A stretch of DNA of 6,221 nucleotides from Bacteroidia bacterium. GTDB taxonomy: Bacteria; Bacteroidota; Bacteroidia; Flavobacteriales; Flavobacteriaceae. Within the stretch, counting starts at the first letter, position 1. Each line of letters starts with the position of its first letter. The stretch covers positions 1 to 6,221 of the forward strand of contig JAUIAA010000133.1 in the NCBI GenBank assembly GCA_030425715.1, written 5' to 3'. Below the pieces are notes generated by a model. The model had not been told where the DNA came from. It saw only the letters and a program-made list of their open reading frames with translations, and did not search any database. A program made the position numbers and the translations under genes. Below are positions 1 to 4,862 of this stretch, one piece after another.

Positions 1-1
1 T

Positions 2-175
2 TTATTCGATAATGATTTGGTAGTAGGAAATATAGTGGAACACGCAAAATTTGGGAAAGGAAATGTATTGCAATTGGAAGGAACAGGAAGTAGTAAAAAA
101 GCAGAAATTGCCTTCGAATCTGGCATGACCAAAAAGCTATTGCTGCATTTTGCCAAACTAAAAGTAATTGGCTAA
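2..175 (+). CDS. uvrD: UvrD/PcrA-type DNA helicase, C-terminal end only (5' truncated)
   Basis: The open frame runs in from the left edge and ends at TAA 173-175, giving 57 residues that start LFDNDLVVGNIVEHAKFGKG and end LLLHFAKLKVIG. The pattern G-x-V-x-H-x-x-F-G-x-G-x-V, then a short charged turn and a final F-x-x-A-x-L strand, is typical of the small Tudor-like tail that ends UvrD/PcrA superfamily 1A helicases. In studied members this tail lies outside the motor domains and contacts RNA polymerase, linking the helicase to transcription-coupled repair. The ATPase motifs lie outside the window, so the UvrD versus PcrA name and activity cannot be checked. No hairpin terminator follows; the next gene's promoter begins four bases after the stop. 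Another protein carrying this tail is possible but less likely. Confidence 0.78.
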   Translation, partial: LFDNDLVVGNIVEHAKFGKGNVLQLEGTGSSKKAEIAFESGMTKKLLLHFAKLKVIG

Positions 176-178
176 AAT

Positions 179-211
179 TTTGTAGTAAAACCTAAAATAA
201 TTGTTACTTTG
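179..211 (+). promoter_or_regulatory. Bacteroidetes-type promoter for the DUF4290-murA pair
   Basis: TTTG at 179-182 fits the -33 element. TA at 205-206 followed by TTTG at 208-211 fits the -7 element, although one base is missing between TA and TTTG relative to the TAnnTTTG consensus. The spacer is 22 bases, within the range used by the Bacteroidetes primary sigma factor. Transcription would start near 217, leaving about 40 bases of leader before ATG 257. This is inferred from sequence only. Confidence 0.55.
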
Positions 212-256
212 CAAAACGTACAAAATACTTAGTATTAATATAATTAAAGAATTGAA

Positions 257-892
257 ATGGAGCTTGAATATAATTCTGAACGTGAACATTTAATTATCCC
301 AGAATATGGTAGACATATTCAAAAATTGGTAAACCATTGTTTAAGCATTGAAGATGATGTAGAAAGAAATAAAATGGCAAATGCCATTGTAAATGTAATG
401 GGTAACTTACAACCACATTTGAGGGATGTACCTGATTTTCAACATAAACTTTGGGATCAATTGTTTATGATGTCTGATTACCAATTAGAAACAGAATCTC
501 CTTATCCAAAGCCTTCCCGAGAAGAGTTGCAGGCTAAACCAGAAAAATTACCTTATCCAAAATCAGCTTCAAAATATAGGTTTTACGGCAATAATATCCA
601 AACCATGATTGATGTAGCATTGACATGGGAAGACGGTGAAAAGAAAGATGCTTTGGTTTATGCAATTGCCAATCACATGAAAAAATGTTACTTAAACTGG
701 AATAAAGATACGGTTGAAGATGTTATTATTTTTAAGCATTTAGAAGAGCTTTCTGGCGGGAAATTAGTGTTGACAGGAGCAAAGGAAGAACTTTCAGAAT
801 CGAAAAACCTATTGCGTAAAAAATCTAATAAACATAGTAATAGTAAAAACACCCAAAATCAAGGGAAGAGATATAGTAAAAGAAAAAGATAA
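257..892 (+). CDS. DUF4290 domain-containing protein, function unknown
   Basis: This 211-residue protein matches from memory the DUF4290 family found in Bacteroidetes, starting MELEYNSEREHLIIPEYGRH. No biochemical function is known to me. It has no signal peptide or membrane segment, so it should be cytoplasmic. Residues 17-50 and 110-143 align without gaps as an internal repeat (YG..IQ, then ED, then AI.N.M), so the protein appears to be two related helical units joined by a Pro/Lys-rich linker (about 82-106). Residues about 183-211 form a Lys/Arg/Asn/Ser-rich, probably disordered tail that could bind nucleic acid or another acidic partner. ATG 257 is supported by the family N-terminus and a promoter about 45 bases upstream. 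The gene ends nine bases before murA, implying cotranscription and a possible cell-wall or growth link. No Shine-Dalgarno sequence is evident. Confidence 0.85.
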   Translation: MELEYNSEREHLIIPEYGRHIQKLVNHCLSIEDDVERNKMANAIVNVMGNLQPHLRDVPDFQHKLWDQLFMMSDYQLETESPYPKPSREELQAKPEKLPYPKSASKYRFYGNNIQTMIDVALTWEDGEKKDALVYAIANHMKKCYLNWNKDTVEDVIIFKHLEELSGGKLVLTGAKEELSESKNLLRKKSNKHSNSKNTQNQGKRYSKRKR

Positions 893-901
893 TTCCAGAA
901 A

Positions 902-2212
902 ATGTCAGTATTTAAAATTGAAGGAGGGCACGAACTAAGTGGCTCTATTACTCCGCAAGGAGCAAAAAATGAAGCATTACAAGTAATTTGCGCAGTTTTA
1001 TTAACTCCTGAAAAAGTTACCATTAGCAATATTCCTGACATTAGAGATGTAAATAAATTAATTTATATTCTTGGAGAACTAGGAGTTAAAATTGAAAAGA
1101 AAGATAGAAATACCTATATTTTTCAAGCAGATGATCTTGATTTATCTTATTTAGAATCGGCTAAATTTAAAATAGATGGTAGCTCTTTACGAGGTTCAAT
1201 CATGATTGTTGGCCCACTTTTGACAAGGTTTGGCAAAGGTTATATTCCAAGACCAGGAGGAGATAAAATTGGTAGACGAAGATTAGATACGCATTTTGAA
1301 GGTTTTATTAAGCTTGGCGCTAATTTTAGATACAATAAAACAGAACATTTTTATGGCGTAGAGGCAGAAGAGCTGCATGGAACTTATATGCTTTTAGATG
1401 AAGCATCTGTTACAGGAACTGCCAATATTTTAATGGCAGCTGTAATGGCCAAAGGAGAAACTACTATTTACAACGCAGCTTGCGAACCGTATATCCAACA
1501 ATTGTCTAAAATGTTGGTGAGCATGGGAGCTAAAATTTCTGGAATCGGTTCAAATAAATTGATTGTAGAAGGTGTTTCCAATTTAAAAGGTTGTACACAT
1601 AGAATTTTGCCAGACATGATAGAAATAGGGAGCTGGATAGGTATGGCAGCCATGACCAAATCTGAACTTACTATTAAAGAAGTTAGTTGGAAAAACCTAG
1701 GGCAAATACCTAATGTTTTTAGAAAATTAGGAATTGACGTACAACAAAAAGGTGATGATATTTTTATTCCAAAACAAGAGAATTACGAAATCCAAGGATA
1801 TTTAGATGGTTCGATATTAACAGTTTCGGACGCACCTTGGCCAGGCTTTACTCCAGATTTGTTAAGTATTGTTTTGGTGGTAGCAACACAAGCCAATGGT
1901 AGTGTATTGATTCATCAAAAAATGTTTGAAAGCCGATTGTTTTTTGTAGATAAGCTAATTGATATGGGAGCAAAAGTAATACTTTGCGATCCGCATAGAG
2001 CTACAGTAATAGGGTTAAATCACGAATCTAGCTTAAAAGCAACCACCATGAGTTCTCCAGATATTAGAGCAGGAATTTCCTTATTAATTGCTGCGCTTTC
2101 TGCAAAAGGAACGAGTACCATCCAAAACATTGATCAAATAGATCGTGGATATGAAAATATTGACGAACGACTTCGTTCTATCGGCGCTAAAATAGAGCGA
2201 ATAACGGATTAA
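902..2212 (+). CDS. murA: UDP-N-acetylglucosamine 1-carboxyvinyltransferase (MurA), Asp-type
   Basis: MurA transfers enolpyruvate from phosphoenolpyruvate to the 3'-OH of UDP-GlcNAc in the cytoplasm, the first committed step of peptidoglycan synthesis. The 436 residues are slightly longer than the usual 417-430. Family residues visible are K22-N23 (AKNEAL), R97 (LRGS), the active-site loop PGGDKIGRRRLDTH at 118-131, R126, catalytic D319 (GFTPDL) and R389 (DIRAG). The fold is the two-domain inside-out alpha/beta barrel shared with AroA. The residue matching E. coli Cys115 is D121 (GAT at 1262-1264). Cys is the residue alkylated by fosfomycin, and Asp variants in other bacteria are active but insensitive. 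The start lies nine bases after the DUF4290 stop, consistent with one operon. No terminator hairpin follows. AroA is excluded by the KN and PGGD loop motifs. Confidence 0.97.
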   Translation: MSVFKIEGGHELSGSITPQGAKNEALQVICAVLLTPEKVTISNIPDIRDVNKLIYILGELGVKIEKKDRNTYIFQADDLDLSYLESAKFKIDGSSLRGSIMIVGPLLTRFGKGYIPRPGGDKIGRRRLDTHFEGFIKLGANFRYNKTEHFYGVEAEELHGTYMLLDEASVTGTANILMAAVMAKGETTIYNAACEPYIQQLSKMLVSMGAKISGIGSNKLIVEGVSNLKGCTHRILPDMIEIGSWIGMAAMTKSELTIKEVSWKNLGQIPNVFRKLGIDVQQKGDDIFIPKQENYEIQGYLDGSILTVSDAPWPGFTPDLLSIVLVVATQANGSVLIHQKMFESRLFFVDKLIDMGAKVILCDPHRATVIGLNHESSLKATTMSSPDIRAGISLLIAALSAKGTSTIQNIDQIDRGYENIDERLRSIGAKIERITD

Positions 2213-2227
2213 AATTAAGAGAAAACT

Positions 2228-2246
2228 TTGTGACAAAATGACACAA
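2228..2246. promoter_or_regulatory. Imperfect palindrome, possible operator or activator site upstream of grpE
   Basis: The 19-base site reads TTGTG-a-CA-aaa-TG-a-CACAA. The outer five-base arms and the inner CA/TG pairs are symmetric; the two mismatched positions and centre are all A. It also contains a direct repeat TGACA-AAA-TGACA (2231-2243). It ends nine bases before the sigma-54-like element, so a bound dimer would touch polymerase. The size and symmetry suit a dimeric transcription factor, but none is identifiable here. It is not a CIRCE element, which has TTAGCACTC arms. Confidence 0.4.
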
Positions 2247-2255
2247 CAACATGCT

Positions 2256-2270
2256 TGGCAAGTATTTTGC
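2256..2270 (+). promoter_or_regulatory. Sigma-54-like (-24/-12) promoter for grpE-dnaJ
   Basis: TGGCA at 2256-2260, then six bases, then TTGC at 2267-2270, places GG and GC exactly ten bases apart as RpoN promoters require. The predicted start is near 2281-2283, giving a leader of about 24 bases before grpE. The overlapping bases TATTTTG (2263-2269) resemble a Bacteroidetes -7 element, but I see no -33 TTTG at suitable spacing, so the sigma-54 reading is preferred and not certain. Confidence 0.5.
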
Positions 2271-2305
2271 TTAAGTATGCTGTAATAGGATAAAACGTAT
2301 TTAAA

Positions 2306-2869
2306 ATGACAAAGAAAAAAAATATCGATATAGAGCAAGAGGAAAATGTTGTAAATCAAGAAACACAAGATCAAACTATTGATAATCAGGTAGAAAAAGA
2401 AATAGTTGAAGAAGAAATTGAGGCACTTGAAAAGTTGAATGAAGAAGTAAAAAAAGAAAAAGACAATTTTTTAAGGTTGTTTGCTGAGTTTGAAAACTAT
2501 AAAAAAAGAACCTCTAGAGAAAGAATTGAGTTGTATAGCACTGCAAATAGAGAAGTAATGACAGCTTTATTGCCAATTTTAGATGATTTTGAAAGAGGTC
2601 TATCTGAAATAGAAAAATCAGAGGATAAAGCTTTACTAGAAGGCATGCAACTGATTTATAATAAGTTCAAAAATACCTTAAATCAAAAAGGATTAAAGTT
2701 GGTGGAAGTAAAACAAGGAGATGTTTTTGATGCCGAAATACATGAAGCAATTACACAAATTCCAGCACCTTCTAAAAAATTAAAAGGTAAAATTGTAGAT
2801 GTGATTGAAAAAGGATACAAATTGGGAGAAACTATTATTCGTTTTCCAAAAGTAGTTACCGGGAACTAA
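2306..2869 (+). CDS. grpE: GrpE, nucleotide exchange factor of DnaK
   Basis: GrpE dimers release ADP from DnaK in the cytoplasm, resetting the Hsp70 cycle. The 187-residue length is normal. Residues 1-45 are acidic and probably disordered. Residues about 36-85 form the long charged dimerisation helix, with the family stretch NFLRLFAEFENYKKRTSRER at 54-73. LLPILDDFERGL (88-99) and GMQLIYNKFKNTLNQKGLK (113-131) make the four-helix bundle. The C-terminal beta-domain contains FDAEIHEAI (141-149) and ends KGYKLGETIIRFPKVVTGN, the surface that contacts DnaK. RFPKVV differs slightly from the more usual R-P/H-A-x-V-x-V ending. The gene is ten bases ahead of dnaJ and probably cotranscribed with it from the sigma-54-like promoter. 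It has no Shine-Dalgarno sequence, as is usual in this phylum. Confidence 0.96.
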   Translation: MTKKKNIDIEQEENVVNQETQDQTIDNQVEKEIVEEEIEALEKLNEEVKKEKDNFLRLFAEFENYKKRTSRERIELYSTANREVMTALLPILDDFERGLSEIEKSEDKALLEGMQLIYNKFKNTLNQKGLKLVEVKQGDVFDAEIHEAITQIPAPSKKLKGKIVDVIEKGYKLGETIIRFPKVVTGN

Positions 2870-2879
2870 AGCTTAAAGG

Positions 2880-4007
2880 ATGAAAGAAGATTATTATGAA
2901 ATTCTTGGTGTTGGTAAAAATGCTACTACACAAGAAATAAAGAAAGCTTATCGTAAAAAAGCAGTACAAAACCATCCTGATAAAAACCCAGGAGATAAAG
3001 CAGCTGAAGAACGCTTTAAAAAGGCCGCAGAAGCATATGAAGTGCTAAGTAATGCCGATAAAAAAGCGAAATACGACCAGTTTGGTCATGCAGCCTTTGA
3101 AAATGGAGGCGGTGGAGCTGGTGGTTTTGGCGGTATGAACATGGACGATATTTTTAGTCAATTTGGCGATATTTTTGGCGGTCATTTTGGCGGTGGTGGT
3201 GGATTTGGTGGCTTTGGTGGCGGTTCTCGCCAAACCAGAGTTAAAGGTAGCAATCTTAGAATTCGTGTAAAACTAGATTTAAAAGAAATTTTAAATGGGG
3301 TTGAAAAAAAGATCAAAGTTAAAAGACTAGTTAAGGCAGAAGGGGTTACGTACAAAACTTGTAATACTTGTAATGGTCAAGGTAGTGTAATGCGCACCAC
3401 CAATACTATTTTAGGGCGTATGCAAACCCAAACCACTTGTCCAACCTGTAATGGTGCAGGTAAAATGGTAGACCATAGACCTAAAGGATCTGACGCCAAT
3501 GGGATGATAGCCAAAGAAGAAACGGTAGAAATCAATATCCCACCAGGAGTTACAGATGGCGTACAGCTTAAAGTTACTGGTAAGGGTAATGAAGCACCAG
3601 CTAATAATGGTATTCCGGGTGATATTCACGTTGTGATTCAAGAAATACCTCATGAAAAATTAAAACGTGAAGGTAATAATTTACATTACGATTTATACAT
3701 TAGTTACCCAGAAGCAGTTTTAGGAACTACCAAAGAGATTGATACACTTACGGGTAAAGTTAGAATTAAAATTGAAGAAGGTACACAATCAGGAAAAAGA
3801 CTAAGACTTAGAGGAAAAGGCTTAGAAAGTATTGATAGATATGGTAAGGGAGATTTGTTGGTGCATGTAAGTGTATGGACACCTAAAAAATTATCAAAAG
3901 AACAAAAAGAGTTCTTTAATAGGATGAAAGATGACGCTAATTTTAAACCAAATCCTAGCCTTTCTGATAAATCATTTTTTGAGAAAGTAAAAGATATGTT
4001 TTCGTAA
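2880..4007 (+). CDS. dnaJ: DnaJ co-chaperone (Hsp40) with a two-motif zinc finger
   Basis: DnaJ delivers unfolded proteins to DnaK and stimulates its ATPase. The 375 residues show the full architecture. The J domain is at 4-69 with the catalytic HPD at 32-34. A Gly/Phe-rich linker follows at about 75-115, with DIF motifs at 90-92 and 97-99. The substrate-binding beta-sandwich and C-terminal domains occupy about 120-340. Class A DnaJ usually has four CxxCxGxG motifs, but only two are present (161-168 CNTCNGQG and 187-194 CPTCNGAG). Their 22-residue separation and the GRMQTQTTCPTC context match canonical motifs 2 and 3, so zinc site II is kept and site I (motifs 1 and 4) is gone. My recollection is that flavobacterial DnaJ proteins share this form, so it is not damage. 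AAAGG lies directly against the ATG, too close for a normal ribosome binding site. Confidence 0.96.
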   Translation: MKEDYYEILGVGKNATTQEIKKAYRKKAVQNHPDKNPGDKAAEERFKKAAEAYEVLSNADKKAKYDQFGHAAFENGGGGAGGFGGMNMDDIFSQFGDIFGGHFGGGGGFGGFGGGSRQTRVKGSNLRIRVKLDLKEILNGVEKKIKVKRLVKAEGVTYKTCNTCNGQGSVMRTTNTILGRMQTQTTCPTCNGAGKMVDHRPKGSDANGMIAKEETVEINIPPGVTDGVQLKVTGKGNEAPANNGIPGDIHVVIQEIPHEKLKREGNNLHYDLYISYPEAVLGTTKEIDTLTGKVRIKIEEGTQSGKRLRLRGKGLESIDRYGKGDLLVHVSVWTPKKLSKEQKEFFNRMKDDANFKPNPSLSDKSFFEKVKDMFS

Positions 4008-4054
4008 AACGTAATAAATCAAATTGTTAGGAATAAATAAATTTAACATTTTAG

Positions 4055-4083
4055 TTGTTAGTAAAAAATAATTCCTATATTTG
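4055..4083 (+). promoter_or_regulatory. Strong Bacteroidetes-type promoter for the first small RNA
   Basis: TTG at 4055-4057, an 18-base spacer and TATATTTG at 4076-4083 match the TTTG / TAnnTTTG promoter closely. The expected start is near 4088, the first base of the palindrome that begins the RNA candidate. No open reading frame of useful length lies downstream before the terminator, so this promoter argues for a noncoding transcript. Confidence 0.65.
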
Positions 4084-4087
4084 TTTC

Positions 4088-4162
4088 ACTGAGTTTTAAA
4101 ACTCAGTAACTTTTTCTTTTTCATAGCAATTTTCCCACTTCTTTCAGGAGTGGGTTTTTTTT
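4088..4162 (+). ncRNA. Candidate small RNA, copy 1 (5' hairpin, conserved core, terminator)
   Basis: The predicted transcript is about 75 nt. It begins with a perfect inverted repeat (4088-4107, arms ACTGAGTTTT / AAAACTCAGT; in RNA a stem with an AU loop). A pyrimidine-rich single strand follows, containing a 25-nt block (4116-4140) repeated exactly in copy 2. It ends in a GC-rich terminator. A near-consensus promoter sits just upstream, and the unpaired core CATAGCAATTTT would be free to base-pair with target mRNAs. No coding potential is seen. The 4088-4107 hairpin plus the U-rich run could instead be the dnaJ terminator, though the repeated architecture makes a dedicated RNA more likely. 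Known flavobacterial RNAs, such as the flavo-1 motif or the F. psychrophilum sRNA Rfp18, should be compared; I cannot tell whether it is one of them. Confidence 0.6.
4134..4162 (+). terminator. Rho-independent terminator of small RNA copy 1
   Basis: CCCACTTCT (4134-4142) pairs with AGGAGTGGG (4146-4154) around a TTC loop, a nine-base-pair stem with one U-G wobble, followed by eight T residues (4155-4162). It would also stop any readthrough from dnaJ. Confidence 0.85.
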
Positions 4163-4226
4163 GTGATATGCATAAAAAAAATAGTAAAAAAAGAATAATT
4201 TAATATGGATTATTCATTTTAAATTG

Positions 4227-4234
4227 TATTTTTA
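4227..4234 (+). promoter_or_regulatory. Weak candidate -7 element for small RNA copy 2
   Basis: TATTTTTA at 4227-4234 is one base from TAnnTTTG. No -33 TTTG is found at the proper distance, and the gap to the 5' hairpin is longer than in copy 1. Copy 2 may have a weaker promoter, use another sigma factor, or be made only by readthrough. Confidence 0.2.
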
Positions 4235-4244
4235 CAACCTATTT

Positions 4245-4318
4245 ATATTACTTTTAGTAGTAATATTCTTTTTCATAGCAATTTTCCCACTTTTGTTTTC
4301 AAGAGTGGGATTTTTTTT
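4245..4318 (+). ncRNA. Candidate small RNA, copy 2 (paralogue of copy 1)
   Basis: This has the same plan as copy 1, 152 bases downstream. A perfect 5' hairpin (arms ATATTACT 4245-4252 and AGTAATAT 4259-4266, six-base loop) leads directly into the identical 25-nt core (4268-4292). That overlaps the start of a terminator with the same CCCACT / AGTGGG base. The 5' stem shares no evident sequence with copy 1 yet is fully paired, which suggests selection on structure. The loop-proximal terminator pairs also differ but remain paired. The true 5' end is uncertain because no good promoter is visible. No coding potential is seen. A simple duplicated terminator is an alternative, but it would not explain the conserved single-stranded core or the second 5' stem. 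Confidence 0.5.
4286..4318 (+). terminator. Rho-independent terminator of small RNA copy 2
   Basis: CCCACTTTTG (4286-4295) pairs with CAAGAGTGGG (4300-4309) around a TTTT loop, ten base pairs with one U-G wobble at the same place as in copy 1. An A and eight T residues (4311-4318) follow. The T run also lies where the -33 region of the rnpB promoter would fall. Confidence 0.85.
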
Positions 4319-4333
4319 ATCCTTATAAAAGCG

Positions 4334-4341
4334 TAATTTTG
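4334..4341 (+). promoter_or_regulatory. -7 element of the rnpB promoter
   Basis: TAATTTTG at 4334-4341 is an exact TAnnTTTG match, six bases before the predicted 5' end of RNase P RNA. No TTTG is present 18-20 bases upstream; that place is occupied by the T tract of the preceding terminator (4311-4318), which may supply a T-rich -33 region. Confidence 0.6.
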
Positions 4342-4347
4342 TAATTA

Positions 4348-4676
4348 AAAGTAAGTCGTCTTATCGCTCCGAGCAATCGGAGAGGAAAGTCCGGACACCA
4401 AAGAGAGGCATAGCGGATAACATCCGCCATCATGTTTTACATGATAGGACAAGTGCAACAGAAAGTATGTACAGTTAGGCTGTAGTGAAACCAGGTAAAC
4501 TCTATGCGGTGCAATGCTATGTACATTGGAGATCTGATTAATTTCAGAAGAGAGTTTCTCGCTCGATTTCAAGGGGTAAGCAGCTAAAGTTGTAAAGTAA
4601 TTTATAACTCAGATAAATGATAAGAACTAGGCTATTATGCAAGGTAACAGAATCCGGCTTATCGACTTGCTTTTTT
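4348..4676 (+). ncRNA. rnpB: RNase P RNA (bacterial class A type)
   Basis: This is the catalytic RNA that, with the RnpA protein, removes 5' leaders from tRNA precursors. Diagnostic conserved blocks are GAGGAAAGTCCGGAC (4382-4396), AGATAAATGAT (4611-4621) and ACAGAATCCGGCTTA (4647-4661); the first and last contain the two strands of the P4 catalytic core. The ends pair to form P1: AAGTAAGTCG (4349-4358) with CGACTTGCTT (4663-4672), ten pairs with one U-G. P3 is a compact six-base-pair stem CTCCGA / TCGGAG with a GCAA tetraloop (4367-4382). Further hairpins include GCGGAT / ATCCGC and ATCATG / CATGAT near 4413-4446. The length of about 325 nt is shorter than E. coli's 377. P1 and the T run at 4671-4676 probably act as terminator. 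Its own promoter lies immediately upstream. Confidence 0.96.
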
Positions 4677-4735
4677 AATTATCAAATTCGTAAAATACTT
4701 AATTATTTACGGGCTATATTTATCAAATAATGATT

Positions 4736-4759
4736 ATTTACAATTATAATTTACAATTA
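4736..4759 (+). repeat. Short direct repeat in the rnpB-aconitase intergenic region
   Basis: ATTTACAATTA occurs twice (4736-4746 and 4749-4759), a 13-base period. The surrounding region (4677-4862) is very AT-rich and otherwise holds only the aconitase promoter. The repeat could be a paired binding site about 55 bases upstream of the -7 element, or chance in low-complexity DNA. Confidence 0.3.
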
Positions 4760-4813
4760 ACAAATAACCATCTATTTAAATTAGAAATACTGTAAAATAA
4801 CTCTCTTTTTTTG

Positions 4814-4821
4814 TAATTTTG
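4814..4821 (+). promoter_or_regulatory. -7 element of the aconitase promoter
   Basis: TAATTTTG at 4814-4821 matches TAnnTTTG exactly. The -33 region is poor; the nearest candidate is ACTG at 4789-4792 with a 21-base spacer. Transcription would start near 4827, giving a leader of about 36 bases. Confidence 0.5.
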
Positions 4822-4862
4822 TGCCACTTTGATAAAATAGTAACTCATTAAAATATAAGAAT

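Noticed and set aside
2250..2279. Imperfect inverted repeat that might be a murA terminator
   Set aside because: The pairing (CATGCTT / AAGTATG, GCAA / TTGC) arises largely from the complementary GGCA and TTGC promoter elements, and no T run follows.
2213..2305. CIRCE / HrcA operator upstream of grpE
   Set aside because: Neither TTAGCACTC nor GAGTGCTAA arms are present.
2084..2374. Minus-strand open frame spanning the murA-grpE gap
   Set aside because: It overlaps the conserved end of murA and start of grpE and has no recognisable protein features.
3045..3233. Minus-strand open frame rich in Thr, Ala and Lys
   Set aside because: It is the complement of the Gly/Phe-rich linker of dnaJ; the repetitive composition comes from that codon pattern.
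4168..4203. Eleven-codon Lys-rich frame between the two small RNA units
   Set aside because: It sits in an A-rich run after a terminator with no promoter or ribosome signal; it is expected by chance.
4345..4572. Open frame of 75 codons on the minus strand
   Set aside because: It lies entirely antisense to the RNase P RNA, whose conserved blocks explain the sequence.
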